Source: a virus. Taken from it: a stretch of DNA of 37,852 nt. The notes under the pieces were generated by a model, which searched no databases, was not told the DNA's origin, and was given only the letters and a program-made list of their open reading frames with translations. Numbering within the stretch: the stretch's first letter is position 1; the number at the start of each line of letters is the position of its first letter. The stretch lies in IMG/VR virus record IMGVR_UViG_3300048011_000833, positions 1-37,852 of that record, one strand, 5' to 3'. Positions 5,776 through 13,147 of the stretch are shown piece by piece. The position numbers and the translations under genes were made by a program.

Positions 5776-7550
5776 TCTACAATTTCAACATCGTTTTCAT
5801 AGCTGGTAAAACCGTTTTCTTTTACAACCTTGAGTACGTTGTTGACTCTTCCTACTAATTCGTCCTTGTGTGAGATCAAGAAAATGTTTTTGTTTCTTTC
5901 TCTTGTCATCTTTTTAAGAATACCAATTGAATTTTCAACTCCTGCTGTGTCCATGCCACTGTCGATCAGTTCGTCAATGAACAACAAGTTGATGTTTTGA
6001 TACAGGCTTTCCCATACATCACGGAATGCAAAGCTCAATCCCAAGATAAGTCTGTTGCGTTCGCCTCGTGATAGGTTGTCAAAGTCCAAGTCTTGTCCTA
6101 GCTGTGTAATTTCAACAGCAAGATCATTTTGGAATACAACTTGATGAGGCAATCCAATCTTGTCCAAGTAGTATGTGAGTCTAGCATTGAGGTATGCCAA
6201 GTTCTGGTCAATGATCTTCTTTCTAATGAAACTGTCTTTGTTTGTCAACAGTTTCAACAAGAACTCCTGGTGTTCTTTCAAGTTGTTCAACTGATTCACT
6301 GTGTTCCAGTTGATTTCTTGCAATGCAGTATTGGTCAAGTCTTCAATTTGTGCCTCGTATGGATCTTCTTCAGTTGTTTTGTTTGCCAATGTACTGCGCA
6401 AGTTGTCTACATTGTTGCGATGTTCGTATGCTTCACGTGCAGTTTCGTAAAATGTGTTGGGTCTGCCATTGATATCTCCAATATCGTCCAGTGTTTTCAT
6501 AACACCTTCGAGTTTTTCAGCAACTTCTGTTTGATATGCCATTGAATCAGTTAGATCCTTGGTCTTTGTAGCTAAAATTTCTGCTTTCTTGTCTTCGTGA
6601 AGCTCTTGTCCACAAGTATAACACGTTGCATCGTCTAGTTCTACAATATCCTTGTTTGCTTTGTCAACACTTTTGGTTGCCCGCATCAGTGCACCTTCTA
6701 ATGTGCTTTTTTCTTTGTTGAGAGCAGTAATAGCAGCGTTCAACTCAGTCCAGTTCTGTAATTTTTCATGAGAATCAAGTTCTGTTTCGATATCCAGCTT
6801 CTCTAATTCGTCGATTCCGTTTTCCAAACGTTCGATATCAGATCTTTGTTTACTCAACCATGCCTTTTGTCGTTTTCCAAGCTGGTCGATGCTGGTTTGA
6901 ATCTTTTCGTTGCTGGTTTGTACAGCTTCGATGCGCAAAGTTTCTTCGGTTAGTGCATCTTTTGTGAGTTTGATTTGGTCTTTTAGTGCAGATGCCTTCT
7001 CACTGAGTATGGTAATACCCAATAGTTGTTCAATAATTTCACGTTGATCGTTGGTTCTCATGCTGAGAAACGGCTCAGTATAGGTGTTTAATGCTACAAT
7101 ATGTTTGAACATATTGTGACTCATGCCTAGTAATTCTTGTATTGATTCTTGTGTTTTACGACTATCGCCTTGGCTGTTGTCGTCTAATTCGTCAACTTGT
7201 TCGCGGTCGTTCATGTAAAATTTCAGTACATTGGGCGAACGTCCCCGTTCAATACGGTACTTGTTGTTGTTTTTTTCAAAATTCAGTGTAACCAGCATGC
7301 CTTTGCTGTTGGTCTTGTTGATTAGGTTGTTCTTTTTGATGTTTGTAAGTGCATTACCGTACAAAGCATAGCTAAGTGCATTGACAATAGTGGTCTTACC
7401 TGTACCGTTGCGTGATCCTGAGTCGTCTCCGCCTTGATCGAGGTTCTCTCCAAGTACAAGTGTTAGCTGTTCTTCGTTGAAGTCCACAGCCTGGGTAACA
7501 TTGCCCACACTCATAAAGTTTTTAACTGTAAGGTCTTTGAGTTTAATCAT
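5772..7550 (-). CDS. 46: Recombination endonuclease subunit gp46 (Rad50/SbcC-like)
   Basis: gp46 is the ATPase of the gp46-gp47 complex that resects DNA ends for recombination-dependent replication and host DNA breakdown. The 592-residue product has an N-terminal P-loop ending NGTGKTT (residues 48-54), with an Asp/Gly-rich insert between GEN and this motif. Long coiled-coil arms flank a zinc hook, CYTCGQ (Cys310 and Cys313). The C-terminal half has the ABC signature LSRGERNRL and a Walker B segment LLFIDE followed by a D-loop, and ends with an ISH switch region. T4 gp46 is 560 residues, so the gene is complete. It overlaps gp47 by 8 bases and the next ORF by ATGA, forming one operon. Confidence 0.95.
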   Translation of the reverse strand: MIKLKDLTVKNFMSVGNVTQAVDFNEEQLTLVLGENLDQGGDDSGSRNGTGKTTIVNALSYALYGNALTNIKKNNLINKTNSKGMLVTLNFEKNNNKYRIERGRSPNVLKFYMNDREQVDELDDNSQGDSRKTQESIQELLGMSHNMFKHIVALNTYTEPFLSMRTNDQREIIEQLLGITILSEKASALKDQIKLTKDALTEETLRIEAVQTSNEKIQTSIDQLGKRQKAWLSKQRSDIERLENGIDELEKLDIETELDSHEKLQNWTELNAAITALNKEKSTLEGALMRATKSVDKANKDIVELDDATCYTCGQELHEDKKAEILATKTKDLTDSMAYQTEVAEKLEGVMKTLDDIGDINGRPNTFYETAREAYEHRNNVDNLRSTLANKTTEEDPYEAQIEDLTNTALQEINWNTVNQLNNLKEHQEFLLKLLTNKDSFIRKKIIDQNLAYLNARLTYYLDKIGLPHQVVFQNDLAVEITQLGQDLDFDNLSRGERNRLILGLSFAFRDVWESLYQNINLLFIDELIDSGMDTAGVENSIGILKKMTRERNKNIFLISHKDELVGRVNNVLKVVKENGFTSYENDVEIVE

Positions 7551-8559
7551 TTAATCCGCCATATATTTCAAGCAACAAGCTCTTATCAAAGTTTTCACTG
7601 TCAATTGCCAGTATTTCATTGGATACAATCTGATCTACGCTTTCAAACTGTTCGATGTCCAATTCACTGCTGATTTCTTCTAGATTCTTTTGAGGAATGA
7701 GTGTGATTTCTCTGCAATCGTAATCATTCATGAATGTTTCTTTTACAAATGTTGCTTCTTCAAAGCTGATTGGCAAATCCAAAGTAACACGGAGATACAT
7801 TTTGCTTTTGATCAGGGTATCTTTCTCGTCAATCAACTGAGATAGCTTAACTGTTCGATACTTGGGACAGTCTTCCCAGTCAATATACACTGGCTCGGCA
7901 TTGTTCTCACGATCAAGCACCATCATACCACGTTCGTCGTCCCATGCATCTGCATAGTTGTGTGGAAAAGCATTGCCGATGTAGTGTACATTGCGCTGAC
8001 TTTGCCTTTTGTGGAAGTGACCGGTAAACACATAGTCTGGTTTGAGAAGATTGTCTGCTTTGAGTTCGCCGTGATCGGGCATACGTACCATAGCATTCAT
8101 CAAGAAGTTGGGCAATTCAAAATGTCCAAACATATATTTGCAATCCAGTGCAGCTACTTTTTTCCATTCGTCGCCTACCATCCAAGGAACTAACGCAACA
8201 TCTTCGATCTGTGTTAGTTCTTCAACAACAGTTATTCCTGGGATGTGTCTAGCAAACTCTGTGCTTTTGATATCACGCTTGTCTTTAAAATACAAATCGT
8301 GGTTGCCAGCAAACATATAAAAGTTTTCAAATGCTGCGCCCAATTTTTCCAAGCTACGAATACCCGCATCCATAGTGGTTAGATTGAGACTGTTTCGGTT
8401 GTGATTCCAGTCTCCGCAAAAGATTCCAGTTTCGCAACCTTGTGCCTTTGCGGTTTCTATAAACCAATCCACAAAATCTTCACAATCTTGATTGTGAACA
8501 CGTGAATTGCCTTTCATGCCAAAGTGGATGTCAGTAAATACTGCTGCTTTTTTAAACAA
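7543..8559 (-). CDS. 47: Recombination endonuclease subunit gp47 (Mre11/SbcD-like)
   Basis: gp47 is the nuclease partner of gp46. The 338-residue product carries the calcineurin-like phosphoesterase motifs in order: TDIHFG near the N-terminus, GDWNHNR, AGNHD, and GHFHKRQ. These supply the Asp, His and Asn ligands of the two-metal site. T4 gp47 is 339 residues. The start is TTG at 8559-8557 (no better ATG nearby), preceded by CGGAG at a good distance. It is the first gene of the minus-strand operon ending with the GIY-YIG ORF and has its own sigma70-like promoter, which fits an early or middle gene rather than a late one. Confidence 0.95.
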   Translation of the reverse strand: MFKKAAVFTDIHFGMKGNSRVHNQDCEDFVDWFIETAKAQGCETGIFCGDWNHNRNSLNLTTMDAGIRSLEKLGAAFENFYMFAGNHDLYFKDKRDIKSTEFARHIPGITVVEELTQIEDVALVPWMVGDEWKKVAALDCKYMFGHFELPNFLMNAMVRMPDHGELKADNLLKPDYVFTGHFHKRQSQRNVHYIGNAFPHNYADAWDDERGMMVLDRENNAEPVYIDWEDCPKYRTVKLSQLIDEKDTLIKSKMYLRVTLDLPISFEEATFVKETFMNDYDCREITLIPQKNLEEISSELDIEQFESVDQIVSNEILAIDSENFDKSLLLEIYGGLND

Positions 8560-8582
8560 ATTATATCTCCGTGTAGAGTTAT

Positions 8583-8611
8583 AGTGTAAAGTAAAGTTAA
8601 AGTAAAGTCAA
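8583..8611 (-). promoter_or_regulatory. Sigma70-like promoter for the gp47-gp46 operon
   Basis: On the minus strand TTGACT (8611-8606) and TACACT (8588-8583) are spaced by exactly 17 bases, with five of six and four of six matches to consensus. The spacer is made of AAAGT-type short repeats. The promoter lies shortly upstream of the TTG start at 8559. No late element is seen here, which suggests host-type recognition. Confidence 0.6.
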
Positions 8612-8615
8612 CCGG

Positions 8616-9446
8616 TTATTTTTTGTTTGCAGCATCTTCACGTGCTAGTGCTGCTTCCCATTCTCCGCTGTGCAACCTGGTATAACTAGGATTCAAGTCA
8701 TTCATTTCGAGAATATCGTCTCGAATGTTTTGATTACGCTTTTCTAAATTGATAACACGTACAAAACTGTTGGTAACTGCGGCTGTGTAATATGCAAATG
8801 GGTTTTGACTTTTAGATTCGTCAAATTGCAGTCCAATTTGCGATAATTGAAGGATTGCTTGTCCTTTCATCTCGTCGTTGTAGGTGTATCCACGCACATT
8901 TCCACGAGTTGCATAACGATCTACCAGCTTCATCCACATGCGAGCAAGCTCATTGGTTGCTGTAGCATGATCAAGGCTGAAGTATCCGTTTTCCATACCA
9001 CCTGTCCAGTGACTTTTGCCTACACAAATCAAATTGTCGTCTTCGTCGTACTTGAAATGCTGGAATGGTGGAAAAGGCAGCTTGACTTTGTGATCTGCAA
9101 CAGTCTTTGGGTTCTTTTTACGTCCGGGCTCATCTGGAATATGATCAAACGTCATAACTCTAAAAATTAATTCAGTTTTTTCAATCGTTTTGTAATCAAT
9201 TTCGCAATCTGCGACTTTTACACGCTTGCCTGCTGCTTTGGCTGCTTCATATGCAGCTTGCGACAGTTTTTTTGCTTTGTTTTTCTTGGCTTCTGCAACA
9301 CTATTTCTATTAATTTTGTCTATGTCTAGCAAAATAATATCGTAATTTGCAAACTCTGGTTCAATAAAACTGCTGTAATTTATTTTGCTTTTGTGTATCT
9401 CTGCCAACATGTCTCTGTTGTTGAGATATTTTACTCGTCTAGCCAT
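8616..9446 (-). CDS. 55: Late-transcription sigma factor gp55, enlarged
   Basis: gp55 is the divergent sigma factor that directs host RNA polymerase to phage late promoters. The N-terminal RVKYLNNRDMLAEI matches the YVNNKELL start of T4 gp55. The main sigma region lies at residues 163-245, including RGYTYNDEM, QFDESKSQNPFAYYTAAV and VINLEKRNQ, the sigma region 2-like core. T4 gp55 is 185 residues. Here 276 residues include about 130 inserted between residues 20 and 160, made of an Ala/Lys-rich helix and a segment with PFPPFQHF and HWTGG. The C-terminus ends REDAANKK and shows no hydrophobic sliding-clamp-binding tail like T4's. The ATG is preceded by AGGAG at good spacing and a consensus host promoter. 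It is transcribed divergently from the late baseplate run. Confidence 0.87.
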   Translation of the reverse strand: MARRVKYLNNRDMLAEIHKSKINYSSFIEPEFANYDIILLDIDKINRNSVAEAKKNKAKKLSQAAYEAAKAAGKRVKVADCEIDYKTIEKTELIFRVMTFDHIPDEPGRKKNPKTVADHKVKLPFPPFQHFKYDEDDNLICVGKSHWTGGMENGYFSLDHATATNELARMWMKLVDRYATRGNVRGYTYNDEMKGQAILQLSQIGLQFDESKSQNPFAYYTAAVTNSFVRVINLEKRNQNIRDDILEMNDLNPSYTRLHSGEWEAALAREDAANKK

Positions 9447-9468
9447 TATTTGCTCCTGTTTTGTATTT

Positions 9469-9497
9469 ATTATAAACTACGCACTTATATTTGTCAA
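9469..9497 (-). promoter_or_regulatory. Consensus sigma70 promoter for gp55
   Basis: On the minus strand TTGACA (9497-9492) is followed after exactly 17 bases by TATAAT (9474-9469): a perfect consensus pair with perfect spacing. It lies just upstream of the gp55 ribosome site (AGGAGCAAATAATG). This points to transcription of the late sigma gene by unmodified host polymerase, as expected if gp55 must be made before late genes. Confidence 0.85.
9471..9478 (+). promoter_or_regulatory. Possible late promoter for the baseplate run (TATAAACT)
   Basis: TATAAACT matches TATAAATA in six of eight positions. It would start transcription near 9485, leaving room for the AAGGAG site before the ATG at 9520. 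It overlaps the -10 element of the divergent gp55 promoter, so late and host-type polymerases would compete there. ACTAAATA at 9497-9504 is another partial match but is too close to the ribosome site. Confidence 0.3.
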
Positions 9498-9519
9498 CTA
9501 AATACAGTAAGGAGTATTC

Positions 9520-10377
9520 ATGGGATTATTTAATTTTCTTGACACAGTATCTGAAAACATAAACAATTTTCAAAATGTTGTACAAAAAGCAAGCAACTTT
9601 GTTAACATTGTTCGCGACCCTGCTCAGTTGATGAGCAATATACGTAGCAGAAGCCTGCCAGCAGGTGCAGTTCCACAAAAAAGAGCAACGTCAACTGGTA
9701 GCTTTGTCAAAGCAGATAGTCAAGATGGCGAAGATTGGCGTGTGAGGATACATATGCCAGCACAGCCCAGCAGCTTTGAGCAATCTCCGCTGTTGCAACC
9801 GCTGGTTAAGAGTAACAGCAGCATGGTGTTTCCTACAACTCCGCAAATACTTGTTACTCACAGTGCAAATTACAATATGTTTCATCCAATCCACACAAAC
9901 TATCCTTATCCTGTTTATGAAAACAGCATGGTCGAAGATATTACCATCAGCGGAGAGTTTCCTGTTGAAAACGAAGCAGACGGCTTGTATTGGATAGCGG
10001 CTGTGCACTTTATGCGAAGCGTTACAAAAATGTTCTATGGCGAAGGCGATCTGCGAGGACATCCGCCTCCAAGATGTGCATTAAGTGGATACGGCGACTT
10101 TATATTTGACACAATGCCAATTGTAGTAAAGATGTTTAGTATCGATTTGCCCAACAATGTTGATTATATCAAAGTTCCAATAAACGCATCTAATTTGCAA
10201 AGTGCATTTCCGCAATCTGCAATCAAAGGCCAGACATATACATATGTACCGACACTAAGTAGTATTAATATTACTGTAGCACCTGCATTCAGCAGAGATG
10301 CAACAAGACAATTTAATCTTACTGACTTTATCAACGGAAATTATGTTGGTAACCCAGGAAGCGGAGGGTTTATTTAA
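9520..10377 (+). CDS. Baseplate tail-tube cap/initiator protein (gp48/gp54 type)
   Basis: In T4, gp48 and gp54 sit on the hub and start polymerisation of the tail tube. The 285-residue product has a middle region with HFMRSVTKMFYGEGD, then GHPPPRCALSGYGDFIFD, then MPIVVKMFSIDLPNNVDYI. I associate this block with the tube-cap/initiator proteins of marine T4-like phages. T4 gp48 is 364 and gp54 320 residues. I cannot decide between the two; gp48 is somewhat more likely because gp53 follows directly. The ATG at 9520 follows AAGGAG at a good distance. The stop overlaps the next start (TAATG), so the downstream gene is coupled. Confidence 0.72.
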   Translation: MGLFNFLDTVSENINNFQNVVQKASNFVNIVRDPAQLMSNIRSRSLPAGAVPQKRATSTGSFVKADSQDGEDWRVRIHMPAQPSSFEQSPLLQPLVKSNSSMVFPTTPQILVTHSANYNMFHPIHTNYPYPVYENSMVEDITISGEFPVENEADGLYWIAAVHFMRSVTKMFYGEGDLRGHPPPRCALSGYGDFIFDTMPIVVKMFSIDLPNNVDYIKVPINASNLQSAFPQSAIKGQTYTYVPTLSSINITVAPAFSRDATRQFNLTDFINGNYVGNPGSGGFI

Positions 10378-10682
10378 TGCCTAGTAAGTTTTATGCTAAC
10401 ACAAGTCCGTATTATAAAACTCCAGTCTATGAAAACTTCATGGGATATTATCAAAAAAGAAATATTCCTGCAGATGTAAACGACATCACCTACGAAATTG
10501 AACCTCAGTATGCTTATAGACCTGATTTATTAGCATATGACTTGTATGGGAGTGCAAAATTATGGTGGGTATTTGCAATGCGCAACATCGACAGCTTGAA
10601 AGATCCTGTTTTTGATTTTGTGCCAGGTTTAAAAATCAAACTACCGCAAAAACCTACTATAGATGCAGTTATTGGTTCATGA
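10377..10682 (+). CDS. 53: Baseplate wedge protein gp53
   Basis: gp53 closes the wedges around the hub. The 101-residue product has the family core: PDLLAYDLYGSAKLWWVFAM, followed by RNIDSLKDPVFDF and GLKIKLP. T4 gp53 is 196 residues, so this is a compact version that keeps the conserved core and the short LysM-like end. It starts by overlapping the previous stop and itself overlaps the next gene by 4 bases (ATGA), in a tightly coupled run of baseplate genes. Confidence 0.85.
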   Translation: MPSKFYANTSPYYKTPVYENFMGYYQKRNIPADVNDITYEIEPQYAYRPDLLAYDLYGSAKLWWVFAMRNIDSLKDPVFDFVPGLKIKLPQKPTIDAVIGS

Positions 10683-13147
10683 GCGTAATAAACAACCCCT
10701 TACACAAATATACAAGTTATAATTATAGATGGAAGTTTGGACTATTAAGCCCAGGCTCAATAGACAATCCTGAAGGCTATAGAGAAAATGGCCCAGATGT
10801 TACAATAATACAGTCTGGCGGCACACCTGATAAATCAGTAACCACATTCTCTGAAGATGCGCTAGGAGTCAACGTTGAATATTTCATAGATGATTTTCGC
10901 AGCGAGTATCTAGTTGTACCAAACCCAGGAACTAGCTTCAGTAATGCTATTAGTTTTGAATTTAAAATATACGAACCTTACAGTGTTGGATTGTTTTTTC
11001 AAACATTAAAATTAGCAGTTACAGAAGCAGGATATCCGTCTCAGCGAGGATATCTCGATGTTCCGTTTTTGTTAGAATTAGACTTTATTGGATATGACGA
11101 CAACGGTAATTCCTTTACAGGTACACAAATGGGAATACCCAAACACAGTTTGGCAATCAAATTGACAAACTTAACTTTCAATGTTGATCAAAGTGGTGCA
11201 ACATATACGGTGACTGCACTACCATGGAATCACCAAGCATTGTTGGATCAAAATCAGCGTATACAAACAGATTTTAAAATTGCAGGCGACACTGTTGAAG
11301 CAATGTTGCAAGGAAGTGAATCCAGTCTTGTATTTGAGCTTAACAAACAACAAAAAGAATTAGAGCAATCGCAAGATGGGCAACCACGTGCAAGGATAGC
11401 TGCAAATAGATATAAAATTGTTTTTCCAGCAGATGCCGGTCAGTCTCAGCCAAATTTAAATCTTCGAGGTTTTAATTTAAACGGTGAAGCAGACGAAACG
11501 GGCGCAAATGTTTTAAACACATCTCAAGAATTAAACAATTATTTGGCCAACGATGGCGGTAATTTAACCGGAGAAGAACTTTTATTTTCACAACCGGTAC
11601 TAAGAACCAGCAGCGCAACTTCTAGTACAGATGTAAACTATATTGGACAAAGTCAAATCATTACAAACTTTGAAGATTATGGAAGTAACCCTTTTGGAAT
11701 TGATCAATTTGTATTTGACGAAGGCAGTGATGCAGCAGGCGACGAAGTTTACAAAAGAGGCCCGCTGACAATCGATGCCAACACAAGAGAGTTTCAGTTT
11801 GCAATTGGTACAAAAATAGAAAAAATAATATCTCAAGTGATACTAGCAAGTGACTGGGGATTAAGCCTAATCAATCAAACACCCGACGAATTGGGCAACA
11901 TTGAATGGTTTAAAATACACGTTGAATCAAAACTACGTGATGTACAAGAAATGGTCAACAGCGGTCAGCTAGCGTTTGAATTTGTTTATATTGTTACTCC
12001 TTTTAAAATTGATGCAAGTGCTTTTGCTGCAACATGGAAAGACCAAAACTATACTCCAAAGATTACTGATTGTGTAAAAAGTTATCAGTATCTTTACACC
12101 GGTCTAAACATGGACATTATAAACTTTGAGTTTAACATTGACAACTCTTTTTACAAAGAAGTTTTTAGAACAAACCAGGGGGGTGCAGATGCCGCAGCTA
12201 ATGCAGGAAGTGGAGTAACTGTACAACCTGTAGAAACGCACATTTCAAACAACGGAACCAATGACGGTACTAATACAACCGATCCGGGATCCAGCAGTCG
12301 TGTCCAAGCAGGTCAAAACAGTACCAGCGGCAGCGGTGCTGTTACCAGTAAAAATCAAGTTGCAAACCTGTTTTCGAGTGCAGTACTAAACAGCGATATT
12401 GATATGATCACTTTGGATTTAAAACTCTGGGGAGATCCGTACTATTTTATGGATACTGATGTTGGAAACTATAGATCGCCGTCAGGTGGCAATCCTAATA
12501 TGACGTTTGACGGAAAAATCAATCCTACCAGCAACGAAGTTTATATATTAATACAATTTAAATCTGCGGTAGATTACAACGGAAACTTGATGCAATTGGA
12601 TCCTGTTAATCTTTTCAGTGGAATCTACAAAGTAGTGAGTTTTACCAATAACTTTACCAATGGCATGTTTACACAAGATTTGAATTTGATGAGAATGCCA
12701 AATCAAGAGATTGAAAGTGTGGAAAATAGTAATGCAGTTGCAGAAGCTAATGCCTCAGGACAATTGCCTTTAATATTGAACAATTTAAAATCTCAAAGTG
12801 CTAGCAGAGCAGCAGACTTTGAATCTTTGATCAAACAAGCAGAAGATTTCCAGCAATTGCAAACAGCTTTTAGTCAAGCAGGAATACAAGACTTTGAAAA
12901 AATATTAAATGGCACCCAGATCTTTGATATTGCACAAAATCTCGGCGGAGCATTTAATCAATTGGCAAGTTTGCAAAATAACTTGAGTAGTACACTGAAT
13001 GCATTACAAGGCGGACTGCCTAACTTGCTGGAAAATGCTGCAAGAAATGCATTAGGCAATACTGCTGTCGGTCAAACAATAAACAAAGTAACAAATATTA
13101 GAAACAACGTCGACGATATTAGAAATAATTTAAGAGGAATTTTTTAA
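10679..13147 (+). CDS. Probable baseplate hub protein (gp27-like role), 822 aa
   Basis: This is a large structural protein placed directly before the spike gene. The N-terminal third has strand-rich segments such as FEFKIYEPYSVGLFFQTL and DVPFLLELDFIGYDDNGN. Toward the C-terminus, LWGDPYYF (from residue 583) and later GIYKVVSF then GMFTQDLNLMRMPNQ resemble the hub pattern in which a domain passes a GDP loop and ends with a ring-strand and F-x-Q-x-L. The last 150 residues are helical and glutamine-rich. A Gly/Ser/Thr-rich low-complexity linker lies around residues 505-560. T4 gp27 is 391 residues. Cyanophage genes at this place are often annotated as VrlC-like structural proteins; I read it as their hub equivalent, by context and pattern only. 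Confidence 0.58.
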   Translation: MSVINNPLHKYTSYNYRWKFGLLSPGSIDNPEGYRENGPDVTIIQSGGTPDKSVTTFSEDALGVNVEYFIDDFRSEYLVVPNPGTSFSNAISFEFKIYEPYSVGLFFQTLKLAVTEAGYPSQRGYLDVPFLLELDFIGYDDNGNSFTGTQMGIPKHSLAIKLTNLTFNVDQSGATYTVTALPWNHQALLDQNQRIQTDFKIAGDTVEAMLQGSESSLVFELNKQQKELEQSQDGQPRARIAANRYKIVFPADAGQSQPNLNLRGFNLNGEADETGANVLNTSQELNNYLANDGGNLTGEELLFSQPVLRTSSATSSTDVNYIGQSQIITNFEDYGSNPFGIDQFVFDEGSDAAGDEVYKRGPLTIDANTREFQFAIGTKIEKIISQVILASDWGLSLINQTPDELGNIEWFKIHVESKLRDVQEMVNSGQLAFEFVYIVTPFKIDASAFAATWKDQNYTPKITDCVKSYQYLYTGLNMDIINFEFNIDNSFYKEVFRTNQGGADAAANAGSGVTVQPVETHISNNGTNDGTNTTDPGSSSRVQAGQNSTSGSGAVTSKNQVANLFSSAVLNSDIDMITLDLKLWGDPYYFMDTDVGNYRSPSGGNPNMTFDGKINPTSNEVYILIQFKSAVDYNGNLMQLDPVNLFSGIYKVVSFTNNFTNGMFTQDLNLMRMPNQEIESVENSNAVAEANASGQLPLILNNLKSQSASRAADFESLIKQAEDFQQLQTAFSQAGIQDFEKILNGTQIFDIAQNLGGAFNQLASLQNNLSSTLNALQGGLPNLLENAARNALGNTAVGQTINKVTNIRNNVDDIRNNLRGIF

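Noticed and set aside
6129-6545. 138-codon plus-strand ORF opposite gp46
   Set aside because: Lies fully inside the coiled-coil part of gp46 on the other strand; repetitive Val/Cys/Phe composition is a shadow of Gln/Thr/Lys-rich coding sequence.
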